The notes: a model not told the origin generated them from the letters alone. DNA of 41,569 bases from Marinobacter persicus (GCF_002934325.1 NZ_PTIV01000031.1:1-41569); one strand, 5' to 3'; positions 10,081 through 20,923 are shown, counted from the first letter of the stretch. Translations and numbers: made by a program.

Positions 10081-10353
10081 TTACTTGACGGCGTCTTTCA
10101 GGGCCTTGCCTGCCTTGAATCCAGGCACTTTGGAGGCCGGGATCTGGATTTCAGCGCCGGTCTGCGGGTTGCGACCAGTGCGGGCGGCACGCTCTTTAAC
10201 AGAGAAGGTACCAAAGCCAATCAGGGTAACCTGATCGCCTTGCTTCAGAGCACCGGTGATTGAGTCGGTCATGGCATCCAGAGCACGGCCGGCGGCGGCT
10301 TTGGAGATGTCAGCTGACTCGGCAATTGCATCGATAAGTTCGGACTTGTTCAC
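10081..10353 (-). CDS. hupB: DNA-binding protein HU-beta
   Basis: Small histone-like protein that bends and compacts DNA as a dimer. The 90-aa sequence is typical of [22 protein letters not shown] at the N terminus, [11 protein letters not shown] in the middle, the DNA-arm signature [10 protein letters not shown] around residue 60, and a Lys-rich end [12 protein letters not shown]. It sits between lon and ppiD, which is the usual position of hupB and separates it from hupA. A strong terminator follows it. Confidence 0.97.
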   Translation of the reverse strand: MNKSELIDAIAESADISKAAAGRALDAMTDSITGALKQGDQVTLIGFGTFSVKERAARTGRNPQTGAEIQIPASKVPGFKAGKALKDAVK

Positions 10354-10512
10354 ACTAAACCCCTTCGATTTCAGGTTGCAGATGTTATGGGTCGGATTCT
10401 AGTTTCGCGGACGTTCCCGACTATCGCATAAGCGGTCGGAGAATTCCATTCTTCCGTTTTCTTATTCCTTTCGGCTGAACACCGGTGATCGGAATAGGCA
10501 TAAATTGCGCGG

Positions 10513-10563
10513 GAGCCCTTGATACTGGCTGTTTCACGGCGAAACAGTTATACCAATGGGCTC
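10513..10563. promoter_or_regulatory. large interrupted stem-loop between lon and hupB
   Basis: GAGCCC (10513-10518) pairs with GGGCTC (10558-10563), and an inner stem CTGTTTC (10529-10535) pairs with GAAACAG (10541-10547). The flanks between them are partly complementary. It lies downstream of lon and about 160 bp upstream of the hupB start on the minus strand. No T run follows, so it may be a weak terminator, an mRNA 3' end structure or part of hupB control. Confidence 0.4.
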
Positions 10564-10591
10564 TCTGACGTGTCAATAACTCCGGCCCGAC

Positions 10592-13009
10592 TCAATGCGT
10601 ATTTATGCGCTCGGCCGCATCGCCGGACTCGTCTTTGGCCTTCGAAGAACCCGACTCAGAGACCGGCTCAACCGGCCGTGGTTCAGGTGCGTATTCCAGA
10701 GCAATATCCAGAACATCGTCAATCCACTTCACCGGGCGAATGTCCAGAGACTCCTTGACGTTGGCCGGTATCTCCTTGAGATCCCTTACGTTTTCGTCCG
10801 GAATCAGGACCGTCTTGATGCCGCCCCGATGCGCCGCGAGCAGTTTTTCCTTGAGCCCGCCGATGGCCAGCACGCGTCCACGCAGGGTGATCTCACCGGT
10901 CATGGCAACGTCTGCCCGAATCGGAATCCGGGTCAGCGCGGAAACCAGCGCGGTGCACATGCCAATACCGGCACTGGGGCCGTCTTTCGGGGTAGCCCCT
11001 TCCGGCACGTGGATGTGCAAGTCGTGTTTTTCATGGAAATCGTCTGCGATGCCCAGGCCGGCGGCACGGCTGCGAACGACCGTGAGAGCGGTCTGGATAG
11101 ACTCCTGCATGACATCGCCCAGCGACCCGGTCTTGACCACCCGGCCCTTGCCAGGGGTCAATGCCGCCTCAATGGTCAGCAGCTCGCCACCGACGGACGT
11201 CCAGGCCAGACCGGTAACCTGACCGATCTGGTTCTTCTCTTCGGCCAGGCCGTACTTGAAGCGCTGCACGCCGGAGTAATCCTCGAGCATGTCCGGAGTG
11301 AGCGTAAGTTTGGTTACCTCTTTTTTCTCAACGTTTTCACGCACCACCTTCCGGCAGATCTTGGCGATTTCCCGTTCCAGGCCCCGCACACCGGCTTCCC
11401 GGGTGTAGTAACGGATCAGGTCGCGCAGGGTGTCTTCCGGCACCTCCAGCTCGTTCTTGCGCAGGCCGTTGGCCTTGATCTGCTTGGGTAGCAGGTAACG
11501 CAGGGCAATGTTGACCTTCTCGTCCTCGGTGTAACCCGGAATACGGATAATCTCCATACGGTCCAGCAGGGCCGGCGGAATGTCCATGGAGTTCGAGGTA
11601 CACACGAACATCACATCCGAGAGATCGTAGTCCACCTCCAGATAATGATCGTTGAAGGTATGGTTCTGCTCCGGATCCAGCACCTCCAGCAGAGCAGAGG
11701 CGGGATCGCCACGGTGGTCCATGCCCATCTTGTCGATTTCATCGAACAGGAACAGCGGGTTCTTGACTTCCACCTTCGACAGCTTCTGGATCAGCTTGCC
11801 CGGCAAAGCACCGATGTAGGTCTTCCGGTGGCCCCGGATCTCCGCCTCGTCACGCACGCCACCCAGGGCCATGCGGGTATATTTGCGGTTGGTCGCCCGG
11901 GCAATGGACTGGCCCAGGGAGGTCTTGCCCACACCGGGAGGCCCCACCAGGCACAGTACAGGCCCCTTGATCTTCTTCACCCGGCTCTGGACCGCCAGGT
12001 ACTCCAGAATGCGTTTTTTGACATCTTCCAGGCCATAATGGTCCTGATCCAGGATTTCCCGGGCCTTTTCCAGGTCATGCCGGACGCGGCTGCGCTTTTT
12101 CCAGGGCACGGCCAGCATCCAGTCGATATACCCCCGCACCACGGTCGCTTCCGCCGACATGGGCGACATCATCTTGAGTTTGTTGAGCTCGGCCTCGGTT
12201 TTCTTGCGGGCCTCTTCGGGCAGGTTGGCTTCCTCAAGCTTGCGCTCGAGGTCTTCAAAGTCGTTGTTGCCCTCACCCAGGCTACCCATTTCCTTCTGGA
12301 TGGCCTTCATCTGTTCGTTCAGGTAATACTCACGCTGGCTGCGCTCCATCTGCTTCTTGACGCGGCCACGGATGCGCTTTTCCACTTCGATCAGGTCGAT
12401 CTCGCCGTCGAGCTTGCCCAGCAGCAGGTCCACGCGGGTACGCAGGTCCAGCGCCTCGAGCAATTCCTGCTTTTCGGGAATCCGCATATCCAGGTGCGAG
12501 GCCATGGTGTCCACCAGCCGATCCAGCTCTTCAATGCCGGTCAACGCATTAGACACTTCTGAAGGCACCTTCTTGGAGAGTTTGACGTACTTTTCAAACT
12601 CATCCATCAGGGTGCGGGTCAGTACTTCTTCCTCCTGCTCCGGCAGCGGCTCGTCATCCATCAGGACGGCACCGGAGGTCAGGAAATCACCTTCCTGAAT
12701 GCCCTCAATCTTGGCACGCGCATTACCTTCCACCAGCACTTTCACCGTGCCGTCCGGCAGACGGAGCATTTGCAGTACGGTTGCCAGGGTGCCCATGTCG
12801 AACACATCTTTCGCACCCGGCTCGTCGGTGGCAGGGTCTTTCTGGGCGACCAGAAGGATTTCCTTGCTGCCCTCCATCGCGGCTTCAAGGGCCTGAATGG
12901 ACTTATCGCGGCCCACAAACAGGGGGACCACCATGTGCGGGAACACCACCACGTCGCGCAACGGCAACAGCGGATATTCATGCACGGCTTGTTCTGGTGT
13001 AAGGGTCAT
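10592..13009 (-). CDS. lon: ATP-dependent protease Lon
   Basis: Cytoplasmic AAA+ serine protease that degrades misfolded and regulatory proteins. The 805-aa protein has a LonA N-terminal domain (about residues 11-210), a helical linker, Walker A GPPGVGKT at 356-363, Walker [10 protein letters not shown], and a C-terminal protease domain. The catalytic Ser lies in [11 protein letters not shown] and the catalytic Lys in [14 protein letters not shown] (about 680 and 720). The Walker A position equals that of E. coli Lon. AGAGGA lies 6 bases before ATG 13009. The acidic, low-complexity C-terminal tail ([20 protein letters not shown]) is usual for variable Lon ends. Confidence 0.97.
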   Translation of the reverse strand: MTLTPEQAVHEYPLLPLRDVVVFPHMVVPLFVGRDKSIQALEAAMEGSKEILLVAQKDPATDEPGAKDVFDMGTLATVLQMLRLPDGTVKVLVEGNARAKIEGIQEGDFLTSGAVLMDDEPLPEQEEEVLTRTLMDEFEKYVKLSKKVPSEVSNALTGIEELDRLVDTMASHLDMRIPEKQELLEALDLRTRVDLLLGKLDGEIDLIEVEKRIRGRVKKQMERSQREYYLNEQMKAIQKEMGSLGEGNNDFEDLERKLEEANLPEEARKKTEAELNKLKMMSPMSAEATVVRGYIDWMLAVPWKKRSRVRHDLEKAREILDQDHYGLEDVKKRILEYLAVQSRVKKIKGPVLCLVGPPGVGKTSLGQSIARATNRKYTRMALGGVRDEAEIRGHRKTYIGALPGKLIQKLSKVEVKNPLFLFDEIDKMGMDHRGDPASALLEVLDPEQNHTFNDHYLEVDYDLSDVMFVCTSNSMDIPPALLDRMEIIRIPGYTEDEKVNIALRYLLPKQIKANGLRKNELEVPEDTLRDLIRYYTREAGVRGLEREIAKICRKVVRENVEKKEVTKLTLTPDMLEDYSGVQRFKYGLAEEKNQIGQVTGLAWTSVGGELLTIEAALTPGKGRVVKTGSLGDVMQESIQTALTVVRSRAAGLGIADDFHEKHDLHIHVPEGATPKDGPSAGIGMCTALVSALTRIPIRADVAMTGEITLRGRVLAIGGLKEKLLAAHRGGIKTVLIPDENVRDLKEIPANVKESLDIRPVKWIDDVLDIALEYAPEPRPVEPVSESGSSKAKDESGDAAERINTH

Positions 13010-13114
13010 AGGGAATCCTCTGACGGTCTTTCGTTGAGCATATCACCCTTTCTTGGGGGCGCTGCAATCGTCCGGGACGGGAAAATACGGACAGGAAGGT
13101 CAGGGGGTATCAAT

Positions 13115-13140
13115 AAAAAAGGGCGTTACCGCCCTTTTTT
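13115..13140 (-). terminator. bidirectional terminator after clpX
   Basis: GGGCG (13121-13125) pairs with CGCCC (13130-13134), flanked by six A on the left and six T on the right, so the stem extends through the A/T arms. On the minus strand it ends clpX before lon starts. Confidence 0.85.
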
Positions 13141-13165
13141 AGATCCCCTGTGAATCAACCGAACC

Positions 13166-14449
13166 TCAATCCTCTGGGACGGCCTTGGCGTGATCACTGT
13201 TGGCGTAAATCTTGAACGGCTCGGAATCGCCGCGAATCACGCTCTCGTCAATCACCACCTTGGTCACATCCGGCTCGGACGGGATCTGGTACATGGTATC
13301 CAGCAGGGTGCCTTCCATGATGGAACGCAAGCCCCGAGCACCGGTTTTCCGCTCCATGGCCTTACGGGCCACGGCACGCAGTGCCTCCTCTCGGAAGTCC
13401 AGCTCCACCCCTTCCATATCAAACAGCTGTTGATACTGCTTGGTCAGGGCGTTCTTGGGTTCCGTCAGAATCTGGACCAGTGCGGCTTCATCCAGCTCAG
13501 TCAGGGTTGCCACCACAGGCAGACGACCCACGAATTCCGGAATCAGGCCAAACTTGACCAGGTCCTCGGTTTCCACGTGCTGAACGATGTCACCAATGCT
13601 CTTGCTGTCGTCCTGGCTCTTGACCGTCGCCGAGAAGCCAATGGAACTGCGATCCGAGCGTTCCTGGATAACCTTCTCCAGCCCGGCAAAGGCACCGCCA
13701 CAGATAAACAGCATGTTGGTGGTGTCCACCTGCAGGAATTCCTGCTGCGGGTGCTTACGGCCACCCTGGGGCGGAACCGACGCCACCGTGCCTTCGATCA
13801 GCTTCAGCAACGCCTGCTGCACGCCTTCACCAGACACATCACGGGTGATGGACGGGTTGTCAGACTTGCGGGAAATCTTGTCGATCTCGTCAATGTAGAC
13901 AATGCCACGCTGGGCCTTGTCGACATCGTAGTCGCACTTCTGCAGCAGTTTCTGGATGATGTTCTCAACATCCTCACCCACATAACCGGCTTCGGTCAGG
14001 GTTGTGGCATCCGCGATGGTAAACGGAACATTGAGCATGCGCGCCAGGGTCTCGGCCAGCAGGGTTTTACCGCTACCGGTGGGGCCGATCAGGAGAATGT
14101 TACTCTTGCCCAGCTCCACATCGCCTTTCGATTCACCGAAGCGCAAACGCTTGTAGTGGTTATACACCGCTACCGAGAGCACAATCTTGGCGCGATCCTG
14201 ACCAATGACGTATTCGTTCAGGGTGTCCCGGATTTCGGCCGGTGTCGGCAGGCGATCGCTGGCCTCTTCCTGGGCACTTTCCTGAATTTCTTCGCGAATA
14301 ATGTCATTGCACAGATCGACACACTCGTCGCAGATGAACACCGAAGGCCCTGCAATGAGCTTACGGACTTCATGCTGGCTCTTTCCACAAAACGAGCAGT
14401 AGAGCAACTTGCCGTTATCGTCGCCTCTGCCGTTTCTTTCATCTGCCAT
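13166..14449 (-). CDS. clpX: ATP-dependent Clp protease ATP-binding subunit ClpX
   Basis: AAA+ unfoldase that feeds substrates to ClpP. The 427-aa protein starts [20 protein letters not shown]. Cys18, Cys21, Cys40 and Cys43 form the N-terminal zinc-binding domain. Walker A is IGPTGSGKT, Walker B is [11 protein letters not shown], and [10 protein letters not shown] contains the IGF loop that docks on ClpP. The frame begins earlier (ATG 14470), but ATG 14449 has GAGGT about 6 bases upstream and gives the family's usual N terminus. It follows clpP in the order tig-clpP-clpX-lon. Confidence 0.97.
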   Translation of the reverse strand: MADERNGRGDDNGKLLYCSFCGKSQHEVRKLIAGPSVFICDECVDLCNDIIREEIQESAQEEASDRLPTPAEIRDTLNEYVIGQDRAKIVLSVAVYNHYKRLRFGESKGDVELGKSNILLIGPTGSGKTLLAETLARMLNVPFTIADATTLTEAGYVGEDVENIIQKLLQKCDYDVDKAQRGIVYIDEIDKISRKSDNPSITRDVSGEGVQQALLKLIEGTVASVPPQGGRKHPQQEFLQVDTTNMLFICGGAFAGLEKVIQERSDRSSIGFSATVKSQDDSKSIGDIVQHVETEDLVKFGLIPEFVGRLPVVATLTELDEAALVQILTEPKNALTKQYQQLFDMEGVELDFREEALRAVARKAMERKTGARGLRSIMEGTLLDTMYQIPSEPDVTKVVIDESVIRGDSEPFKIYANSDHAKAVPED

Positions 14450-14528
14450 TGAAATACCTCTGTTCTTCATTGACCGGCGTTATGCACTATATATACGCCA
14501 GCCAGGAATGGTGCGATGAGTTTCAGTA

Positions 14529-15164
14529 TTATGTATTCGATACGCGTTTATCAAGTACCGTATCGACCAACCCGTACTCTTTGGCCTGGCTGGCATCCAT
14601 GAAGTTATCGCGATCGGTATCCCGGGCGATAGTCTCCAGGTCCTGGCCGGTATGGTGCGCCAGCAGAGAGTTCAGGGTGTGTCGGATTTTCAGGATCTCA
14701 CGGGTGTGGATCTCGATATCCGCTGCCTGCCCCTGATATCCACCTAGCGGCTGGTGAATCATCACTCGTGAGTGCGGGAGACACGCCCGCTTGCCTTCGG
14801 CACCACCCGCCAACAGGAAAGCGCCCATGCTGGCCGCCTGACCAACACACAGGGTCGCCACGTCCGGCTTAATAAACTGCATGGTGTCGTAAATCGACAT
14901 GCCGGCCGTCACCGAGCCACCGGGGCTATTGATGTACAGGTGGATGTCCTTGTCCGGATTTTCGGATTCCAGGAACAGCAACTGGGCAACCACCAGGTTG
15001 GCCATGTGGTCTTCGACCGGACCGACCAGAAAGATCACCCGCTCTTTGAGCAGACGAGAGTAGATATCGAAAGAACGCTCACCGCGTGCTGTTTGCTCGA
15101 TAACCATCGGCACCAGGCCGGAACTGGTTATCATCGTTGGGCCGTCAATCGGTTTCTGCGTCAT
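14529..15164 (-). CDS. clpP: ATP-dependent Clp protease proteolytic subunit ClpP
   Basis: Serine protease subunit that forms the tetradecameric chamber for ClpX/ClpA. The 211-aa product has catalytic Ser112 in [11 protein letters not shown], His137 in MIHQPLGG and Asp186 in DTDRDNFM, one residue offset from the E. coli precursor. A short N-terminal propeptide region (about 14 aa) precedes the mature start near [21 protein letters not shown] lies a little upstream of ATG 15164. It sits between tig and clpX. Confidence 0.97.
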   Translation of the reverse strand: MTQKPIDGPTMITSSGLVPMVIEQTARGERSFDIYSRLLKERVIFLVGPVEDHMANLVVAQLLFLESENPDKDIHLYINSPGGSVTAGMSIYDTMQFIKPDVATLCVGQAASMGAFLLAGGAEGKRACLPHSRVMIHQPLGGYQGQAADIEIHTREILKIRHTLNSLLAHHTGQDLETIARDTDRDNFMDASQAKEYGLVDTVLDKRVSNT

Positions 15165-15243
15165 GTGCGCCTGAACTCCTCGTGGACAGTGGTTAGGGCT
15201 TAAGGGGCCTGAACATTACTTTGCCACCCCTGAGCCCAGATGA

Positions 15244-15268
15244 AAACAGCCGGACACACCGGCTGTTT
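15244..15268 (-). terminator. terminator of tig
   Basis: AAACAGCCGG (15244-15253) pairs perfectly with CCGGCTGTTT (15259-15268) around a 5-base loop. The minus strand continues TTTTC. It lies 35 bp past the tig stop and upstream of clpP. Confidence 0.75.
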
Positions 15269-15302
15269 CCAGAAAGCAATTCCCAATGGGATCTGGGTCC
15301 AA

Positions 15303-16607
15303 TCAGCGCTGGGGCTGCCCAGCCTGTACTGCTTCCTCGTACTTCATCTTCTTCTCTTTCACCTTGGCCTGCTCGAGCACGTAGTCGACCACGGCATCTT
15401 CCAGTACGGAAGACTCGATCTGAGCCTTCTGCTCCGGGTTGTTCTGGAAATGCTCAATCACTTCCTGCGGCTGCTCGTAGGTGGAAGCGATCTCCTGGAT
15501 CTTCTCTTCCACTTGCTCCGGCTCGGCTTTCAGGTCGTTGGCCTTGACCACTTCCTGGAATAGCAGGCCAGTCTTAACGCGACGGGTGGCCTGATCCTGG
15601 AAAATTTCCTTCGGCAGCTGCTGGAAATCCACCTGACCGCCAAAGCGCTGAACGGCGTCCTGACGCAGGCGATCAATCTCCTGATCCACCAGGGCGTTCG
15701 GCACTTCCAGCTCGGTCACTTCCAGCAGGCCGTCGACCACGTCGTTCTTGACCTTGTTGGAAACCGCCTGCTTGAGCTCGCGCTCCATGTTCTTCTTCAC
15801 TTCCTCGCGGAAGGTTTCTTCGTCTTCCGCATCGATACCGAACTGCTGGAAGAATTCCGGCGTCATTTCCGGCAGCTGCGGCTCTTCCACCTTGTGGATC
15901 TTGATGTCGAACTTGGCGTCTTTACCCGCCAGGTCTTCGTTCTGGTAGTCTTCCGGGAAAGTCACTTCGATCGGGAACTCTTCGCCGGTCTTGCCACCCA
16001 CGATGGCCTTTTCGAAGCCAGGGATCATCTGGCCGGAACCCAGGGTCAGGCGATGGCCTTCGGCCGCGCCGCCTTCGAATTCCTCGCCGTCCACGTAGCC
16101 CTTGAAGTCGATGGTTACGACGTCCTTGTTCTTGGACTTGCGCTTCACTTCCTTCATGGTGGCGTGCTGACGACGCAGGTTATCGATCATCTTGTCGATG
16201 TCTTTGTCGGTCACTTCGGAAGCCGGCTTCTCAACCTCGATCTTGGTCAGATCGCCCAGCTCGATTTCCGGCAGCACCTCGAAAGTGGCCACGAACTCAA
16301 GGTCCTTGCCTTCTTCCATGGTTTTCGGCTCAAGCTGCGGCCAGCCCGCCGGATTAATGTCCTGCTCCTGCAGTGCCTTGATGTAGTTGTCGCGCATCAC
16401 CTCGCCCACAATTTCCTGGCGAACGCTGGCACCGAAACGACGCTTAACCACGCTCATGGGTACCTTGCCAGGACGGAAACCATTCAAACGAACAGTGCGG
16501 GCCGTTTCCTGCAGGCGTTTCTCAACCGCCTGATCAATTTCCTGGGCGGGCACACCAATCGTCATCCGACGTTCGATGTTGGAGGTCGTTTCAACAGACA
16601 CTTGCAT
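15303..16607 (-). CDS. tig: trigger factor (ribosome-associated chaperone/peptidyl-prolyl isomerase)
   Basis: Binds the ribosomal exit tunnel and folds nascent chains. The 434-aa protein has the ribosome-docking signature GFRPGKVPMSVVKRRFG at about residue 44. An FKBP-like domain follows (about 160-250, VTIDFKGYVDGEEFEGGAAE and MIPGFEKAIVGGKTGEE). The long helical C-terminal domain is rich in Glu, Lys and Gln. Length matches E. coli Tig (432). It lies downstream of the tRNA cluster and upstream of clpP. Confidence 0.97.
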   Translation of the reverse strand: MQVSVETTSNIERRMTIGVPAQEIDQAVEKRLQETARTVRLNGFRPGKVPMSVVKRRFGASVRQEIVGEVMRDNYIKALQEQDINPAGWPQLEPKTMEEGKDLEFVATFEVLPEIELGDLTKIEVEKPASEVTDKDIDKMIDNLRRQHATMKEVKRKSKNKDVVTIDFKGYVDGEEFEGGAAEGHRLTLGSGQMIPGFEKAIVGGKTGEEFPIEVTFPEDYQNEDLAGKDAKFDIKIHKVEEPQLPEMTPEFFQQFGIDAEDEETFREEVKKNMERELKQAVSNKVKNDVVDGLLEVTELEVPNALVDQEIDRLRQDAVQRFGGQVDFQQLPKEIFQDQATRRVKTGLLFQEVVKANDLKAEPEQVEEKIQEIASTYEQPQEVIEHFQNNPEQKAQIESSVLEDAVVDYVLEQAKVKEKKMKYEEAVQAGQPQR

Positions 16608-16839
16608 GGAAGATCCTCAAATTACAGATTCTGTATGTGAATGAAAATTAAAACAAAATCCCTGACAGGGCCAAACACCCAAAAGGGACGCAAAATTAAA
16701 AGGCGACAGTTTATCACGGTTTGCACCGTCGAGAGAATCACCCGACGCACAGGAATGGCGGTTTATCACCGTCGCCAACAATCACTTGAGGACTCTTTAT
16801 GGGGACGGATCTAAAAATTAAAAGGGAAGATTGTTGAAA

Positions 16840-16924
16840 TGGTGCTCGGGGGGAGAATCGAACTCCCACTCCTCTCGGAACCAGAACCTAAATCTGGCGC
16901 GTCTACCAATTTCGCCACCCGAGC
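16840..16924 (-). tRNA. tRNA-Leu (anticodon UAG)
   Basis: On the minus strand the acceptor GCTCGGG (16918-16924) pairs with CCCGAGC (16844-16850), then comes discriminator A and an encoded CCA (16840-16842). The anticodon stem CCAGA/TCTGG encloses loop TTTAGGT, giving UAG for CUN leucine codons. A long variable arm and GTTCGATTC T-loop are present, as expected for tRNA-Leu. Confidence 0.96.
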
Positions 16925-16980
16925 AGAACAATCATCACGACGCCCTAATCAGGGAGCATCGCAAAAGGGAAAAGGGGAAA

Positions 16981-17057
16981 TGGGGTGGACGAAGGGGTTC
17001 GAACCCTCGACCGCAGGAGTCACAATCCTGAGCTCTACCAACTGAGCTACGTCCACC
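16981..17057 (-). tRNA. tRNA-His (anticodon GUG)
   Basis: The acceptor GTGGACG pairs with CGTCCAC. An extra 5' G (-1, complement of 17057) opposes discriminator C, the identity mark of tRNA-His. The anticodon stem CAGGA/TCCTG encloses TTGTGAC, giving GUG. The T-loop is GTTCGAACC, and CCA is encoded at 16981-16983. Confidence 0.97.
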
Positions 17058-17142
17058 ATATCAAGACCGGCGCATTAAGCGCCTTATTGACTATCAACTT
17101 TGCTGCATCTGCGCGAGCCCGGTTCTGACCACAAGGGAAGAA

Positions 17143-17219
17143 TGGCGCGCCCGGCAGGACTCGAACCTGCGGCCATCCGCTTAGAAGGCGGATGCTCTAT
17201 CCAGCTGAGCTACGGGCGC
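17143..17219 (-). tRNA. tRNA-Arg (anticodon UCU)
   Basis: The acceptor GCGCCCG pairs with CGGGCGC, followed by discriminator G and encoded CCA (17143-17145). The anticodon stem TCCGC/GCGGA encloses CTTCTAA, giving UCU for AGA/AGG arginine codons. The T-loop is GTTCGAGTC. Confidence 0.97.
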
Positions 17220-17252
17220 TTAACCGTTCGCCCACCTGAATATCCAGAAATT

Positions 17253-17329
17253 TGGTCGGGGTAGAGAGATTCGAACTCCCGACATCCTGCTCCCAAAGCA
17301 GGCGCGCTACCAGACTGCGCTATACCCCG
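17253..17329 (-). tRNA. tRNA-Pro (anticodon UGG)
   Basis: The acceptor CGGGGTA pairs with TACCCCG, followed by discriminator A and encoded CCA (17253-17255). The anticodon stem CCTGC/GCAGG encloses TTTGGGA, giving UGG for proline. It is first in transcription order Pro-Arg-His-Leu. The four genes are 33 to 62 bp or so apart, so a single precursor transcript is likely. Confidence 0.97.
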
Positions 17330-17510
17330 TTTGACTGAACAACAAGTGCCTCAGCAAAGTTGGCGCGCATATTACCCGCGCCGACGGCATCCGTCAACAT
17401 ACTTTTCAAAAATCGCAAAAGAATCCGGCACATTGGTCTTCCCGCCGAAGCATGAGACAATAAGGGCCTTCCATTTTTTTATATCCATGCCTAACCGACA
17501 AGACACAAAC

Positions 17511-18371
17511 ATGAGCGCCAAACTGATTAACGGAAAAGAGATTGCCGCCCGGGTCCGGCAGCAGGTCGCTGCCGGCGTTGAAGCCAGAAAACAGAAAGGG
17601 CTGAGAGCCCCAGGCCTGGCGGTAGTATTGGTGGGTAACGATGCCGCCTCACAGGTATACGTGGGCAAGAAGCGGGAAGCCTGCGAGGAAGCCGGCATCA
17701 TGTCCCTCTCCTACGATCTGCCGGCCGACACCTCCCAGGAGGCCTTGGAGGCCCTGATTGACGAACTGAACGAAAACCCGGCCGTGGACGGCATTCTGGT
17801 CCAGCTACCGCTTCCTGACCACCTGGACGCCGACCCCATCCTGGTAAAGATCCGCCCGGACAAAGACGTGGACGGCTTCCACCCCTACAACATCGGTCGC
17901 CTGATGCAGCGCAAACCGACACTGCGCCCGTGCACCCCGGCAGGCGTAATCACCCTGCTCGACTCCATCGACACCCCGTACAAGGGCCAGCATGCGGTCA
18001 TCGTCGGCGCTTCCAACATTGTTGGCCGACCCATGAGCATGGAGCTTCTACTGAAAGGTGCCACCACCACGGTGTGTCACCGCTTTACCGACAACCTGGA
18101 AAAGTTCGTCGGCGAGGCGGATATCCTCATTGCCGCCGTTGGCAAACCCGGCATCATCAAGGGCGAGTGGGTGAAGCCCGGCGCCACGGTGATTGATGTC
18201 GGCATCAACCGCCAGGACAACGGCAAGCTGTGCGGCGATGTGGACTTTGAAGCCGCTGCCGAGCGGGCCGCTTACATTACGCCGGTACCCGGTGGCGTGG
18301 GGCCGATGACCATTGCCACGCTGCTGGAAAACACGCTGTACGCCGCGAACGAACTGCACGCCGACCAGTAG
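17511..18371 (+). CDS. folD: bifunctional methylenetetrahydrofolate dehydrogenase / methenyltetrahydrofolate cyclohydrolase
   Basis: Interconverts methylene-, methenyl- and 10-formyl-tetrahydrofolate for purine and formyl-Met synthesis. The 286-aa protein starts [19 protein letters not shown]. Tyr50 and Lys54 ([17 protein letters not shown]) are the cyclohydrolase residues, [10 protein letters not shown] and [12 protein letters not shown] bind substrate, VVIVGxS-type [12 protein letters not shown] binds NADP, and [15 protein letters not shown] closes the domain. ATG 17511 gives the family's usual N terminus. No strong ribosome binding site is visible there, and ATG 17487 is an in-frame alternative. 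The frame open to 17331 runs into tRNA-Pro and is not coding. Confidence 0.96.
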   Translation: MSAKLINGKEIAARVRQQVAAGVEARKQKGLRAPGLAVVLVGNDAASQVYVGKKREACEEAGIMSLSYDLPADTSQEALEALIDELNENPAVDGILVQLPLPDHLDADPILVKIRPDKDVDGFHPYNIGRLMQRKPTLRPCTPAGVITLLDSIDTPYKGQHAVIVGASNIVGRPMSMELLLKGATTTVCHRFTDNLEKFVGEADILIAAVGKPGIIKGEWVKPGATVIDVGINRQDNGKLCGDVDFEAAAERAAYITPVPGGVGPMTIATLLENTLYAANELHADQ

Positions 18372-18390
18372 CACACTGACAAACAGAAGC

Positions 18391-18510
18391 TTTTAGCCAC
18401 TAAATCCACGAAAGAACACGAAAGTTAAAGGCGGACATTCCCTCTCCCCTTTGCGGGAGAGGGCCAGGGAGAGGGGTTTTAGTGTTCTTTCGTGGATTTA
18501 GTGGCTAAAA
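18391..18510. repeat. 29-bp perfect inverted repeat (palindromic repeat element) after folD
   Basis: Positions 18391-18419 are exactly the reverse complement of 18482-18510. The arm core reads CCACTAAATCCACGAAAGAA. The 62-bp centre holds a second REP-like palindrome of GGGAGAGGG type at about 18440-18476. A related, more diverged arm pair occurs at 31704-31807 after miaE, so this is a dispersed repeat family and not a plain terminator. Confidence 0.9.
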
Positions 18511-18524
18511 AGTCTTCAAGCATT

Positions 18525-18578
18525 AAAAAACCCCGCCGAGGCGGGGTTTTTTAATGTCCGGTCGTTTTACGGACCGGA
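18525..18578. terminator. bidirectional terminator between folD and glcB, with a second hairpin
   Basis: AAAAAACCCCGC (18525-18536) pairs with GCGGGGTTTTTT (18541-18552) around CGAG, a strong stem with A and T arms for both convergent genes. A second stem, CCGGTC/GACCGG (18558-18578 region), lies between it and the glcB stop. Confidence 0.88.
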
Positions 18579-18592
18579 TATTGACCAAACTA

Positions 18593-20773
18593 TTATTGGC
18601 CGTACTTGGCTTTCGCCTTCTGACGGTAAGCGTGCAGAAGCGGCTCGGTGTAACCCGCTGGCTGCTCACGACCCTTCAGGACCAGATCCAGGGCGGCCTG
18701 GAAGGCGATGCTGTCATCGAAGTTCGGAGCCATGTTGCGGTAGGCCGGGTCACCCTCGTTCTGCTTATCCACAACGGCAGCCATGCGCTTCATGGTTTCC
18801 ATGATCTGCTCTTCGGAGCAAATACCATGGTGCAGCCAGTTGCACAGCAGCTGGGAGGAGATCCGCAGTGTGGCGCGGTCTTCCATCAGGGCGATATCGT
18901 TGATGTCCGGAACCTTGGAGCAACCAACGCCCTGCTCTACCCAGCGAACCACGTAGCCGAGGATACCCTGCGCGTCGTTATCCAGCTCTTCCTGGATTTC
19001 TTCGGCGGTCAGCTTGGACGGATCGTCCATAACCGGCACGGTCAGAATGTCTTCCAGGGCCGCGCGCTGACGGCTGGCCAGCTCTTTCTGCACATCAAAC
19101 ACGTTGATCTGATGGTAGTGAGTGGCGTGCAGGGTAGCCGCGGTCGGGGACGGAACCCAGGCGGTGTTGGCGCCAGCTTTCGGATGGCCGATCTTGGCTT
19201 CCAGCATACCCGCCATCAGGTCCGGCATGGCCCACATGCCTTTACCGATCTGGGCAACGCCGGAGAAACCGGTTTCCAGACCGATGTCCACGTTCCACTG
19301 CTCGTAGGCGTTGATCCAGGCCGCCTGCTTCATCGGCGCCTTGCGGATGAACGGACCCAGCTCCATGGAGGTGTGGATCTCGTCACCGGTGCGGTCCAGG
19401 AAGCCAGTGTTGATGAACACCGCACGCTCCTTGGCGGCGTGGATGCAGGACTTCAGGTTCACCGTGGTGCGGCGCTCTTCGTCCATGATGCCCACTTTCA
19501 GGGTGAAACGCGGCAGACCCAGGGCATCTTCCACGCGACCGAAGAATTCGTTGGTGAAGGCCACTTCTTCCGGGCCGTGCATCTTCGGCTTAACGATGTA
19601 AACAGAACCGGTGGTGCTGTTCTGGTAATCACCGTCGTTCTTCAGGTCGTGGATGGCGATCAGAGAGGTGACTAGGCCGTCCATCAGGCCTTCCGGCACT
19701 TCGCTGCCGTCTTTCAGCAGGACCGCCGGGTTGGTCATCAGGTGACCCACGTTGCGAACGAACATCAGGCTGCGGCCCTTCAGGCTCATTTCGCTGCCGT
19801 CCGGCGCGGTGTAGACGCGATCCGGGTTCATGCGGCGGGTCATGGACTTGCCGCCTTTCTCGAAGGTCTCTTCCAGGTTACCCTTCATCAGGCCCAGCCA
19901 GTTGCTGTAGGCCAGTTCCTTGTCTTCGGCGTCAACCGCAGCAACGGAGTCTTCGCAGTCCATGATGGTGGTCAGGGCCGATTCCAGCACCACGTCCTTC
20001 ACGTTGGCACCGTCGTCCTTGCCGATCGGGTGGCTGGCATCGATCTGGATCTCAAAGTGCATGCCGTTCTTGACCAGCAGGACACCGGTCGGCTCGTCGG
20101 CGGCACCGGTGTAACCAGCAAAACCAGCTTCGTCTTTCAGGCCAGTCACTTCGCCGTTCTGCAGCTTAACGGCCAGCTTGCCGCCATCCACGTAATACTT
20201 GGCAGCGTCCACGTGGCTACCGGACGCCAGCGGTGCGGAGCTGTCCAGCAGCTTGCGGGCCCACTCGATAACCTTGGCGCCACGCACCGGGTTGTAACCC
20301 TTGCCTTTTTCCGCGCCGTCGTCTTCGGAGATGGCATCGGTGCCGTACAGGGCGTCGTACAGGCTACCCCAGCGGGCGTTGGCCGCGTTCAGGGCGAAAC
20401 GGGCGTTCATCACCGGCACAACCAGCTGGGGGCCGGCCATGGTGGCGATTTCCGGGTCCACGTTGGAAGTGGAGATCTTGAAGTCTTCCGGCTCATCGAC
20501 CAGGTAATCGATTTCCTTCAGGAAGGCCTTGTATTCGGCCATGTCCAGCTTCTGACCTTTGTGCTCACGGTTCCAGCTGTCCATTTTTTCCTGGATGGCA
20601 TCGCGCTTGGCCAGCAACTCGCGGTTGCGCGGGGCCAGCTCGTTCACGATCTTGTCGAATTCCGCCCAGAATTTGTCAGGATCGATGCCGGTACCCGGAA
20701 TCGCTTTGTTGTTCACAAAATCATAGAGATTCTTCGCGACCTGGATGCCGCCAATTTCTACGCGTTCTGTCAT
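18593..20773 (-). CDS. glcB: malate synthase G
   Basis: Condenses glyoxylate and acetyl-CoA to malate, completing the glyoxylate bypass. The 726-aa length matches the monomeric G isoform (723 in E. coli) and not the shorter A isoform. Recognisable segments are [55 protein letters not shown] and [21 protein letters not shown] chose MTERVEIGG at 20773 because an in-frame ATG five codons earlier (20788) adds non-conserved residues. It stands alone, convergent with folD. Confidence 0.95.
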   Translation of the reverse strand: MTERVEIGGIQVAKNLYDFVNNKAIPGTGIDPDKFWAEFDKIVNELAPRNRELLAKRDAIQEKMDSWNREHKGQKLDMAEYKAFLKEIDYLVDEPEDFKISTSNVDPEIATMAGPQLVVPVMNARFALNAANARWGSLYDALYGTDAISEDDGAEKGKGYNPVRGAKVIEWARKLLDSSAPLASGSHVDAAKYYVDGGKLAVKLQNGEVTGLKDEAGFAGYTGAADEPTGVLLVKNGMHFEIQIDASHPIGKDDGANVKDVVLESALTTIMDCEDSVAAVDAEDKELAYSNWLGLMKGNLEETFEKGGKSMTRRMNPDRVYTAPDGSEMSLKGRSLMFVRNVGHLMTNPAVLLKDGSEVPEGLMDGLVTSLIAIHDLKNDGDYQNSTTGSVYIVKPKMHGPEEVAFTNEFFGRVEDALGLPRFTLKVGIMDEERRTTVNLKSCIHAAKERAVFINTGFLDRTGDEIHTSMELGPFIRKAPMKQAAWINAYEQWNVDIGLETGFSGVAQIGKGMWAMPDLMAGMLEAKIGHPKAGANTAWVPSPTAATLHATHYHQINVFDVQKELASRQRAALEDILTVPVMDDPSKLTAEEIQEELDNDAQGILGYVVRWVEQGVGCSKVPDINDIALMEDRATLRISSQLLCNWLHHGICSEEQIMETMKRMAAVVDKQNEGDPAYRNMAPNFDDSIAFQAALDLVLKGREQPAGYTEPLLHAYRQKAKAKYGQ

Positions 20774-20923
20774 TGTGGTCTGCCTCAATGGGTTCGTCGT
20801 TCCCTTTCCCCTGCCAAGTGCCTCAGCACGGGGGCGTTATCATTCGAGCGCCGCATTATACGGGATTTTCCTTACAAGGTCATTCCCGCACCAACAAAGG
20901 GCGCTCTCCGCTTTTTCGGACAA

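Noticed and set aside
13190..14452. 420-codon frame antisense to clpX
   Set aside because: It mirrors a highly conserved gene, and its His/Leu/Gln-rich sequence is typical of an antisense shadow.
16840..17329. tRNA cluster as integration site of the mobile element
   Set aside because: All four tRNA genes are intact with encoded CCA, no integrase adjoins them, and the element begins 14.5 kb away after miaE.
17331..17510. 60-codon N-terminal extension of FolD
   Set aside because: It would begin next to the tRNA-Pro gene and has no resemblance to FolD. The family N terminus begins at 17511.
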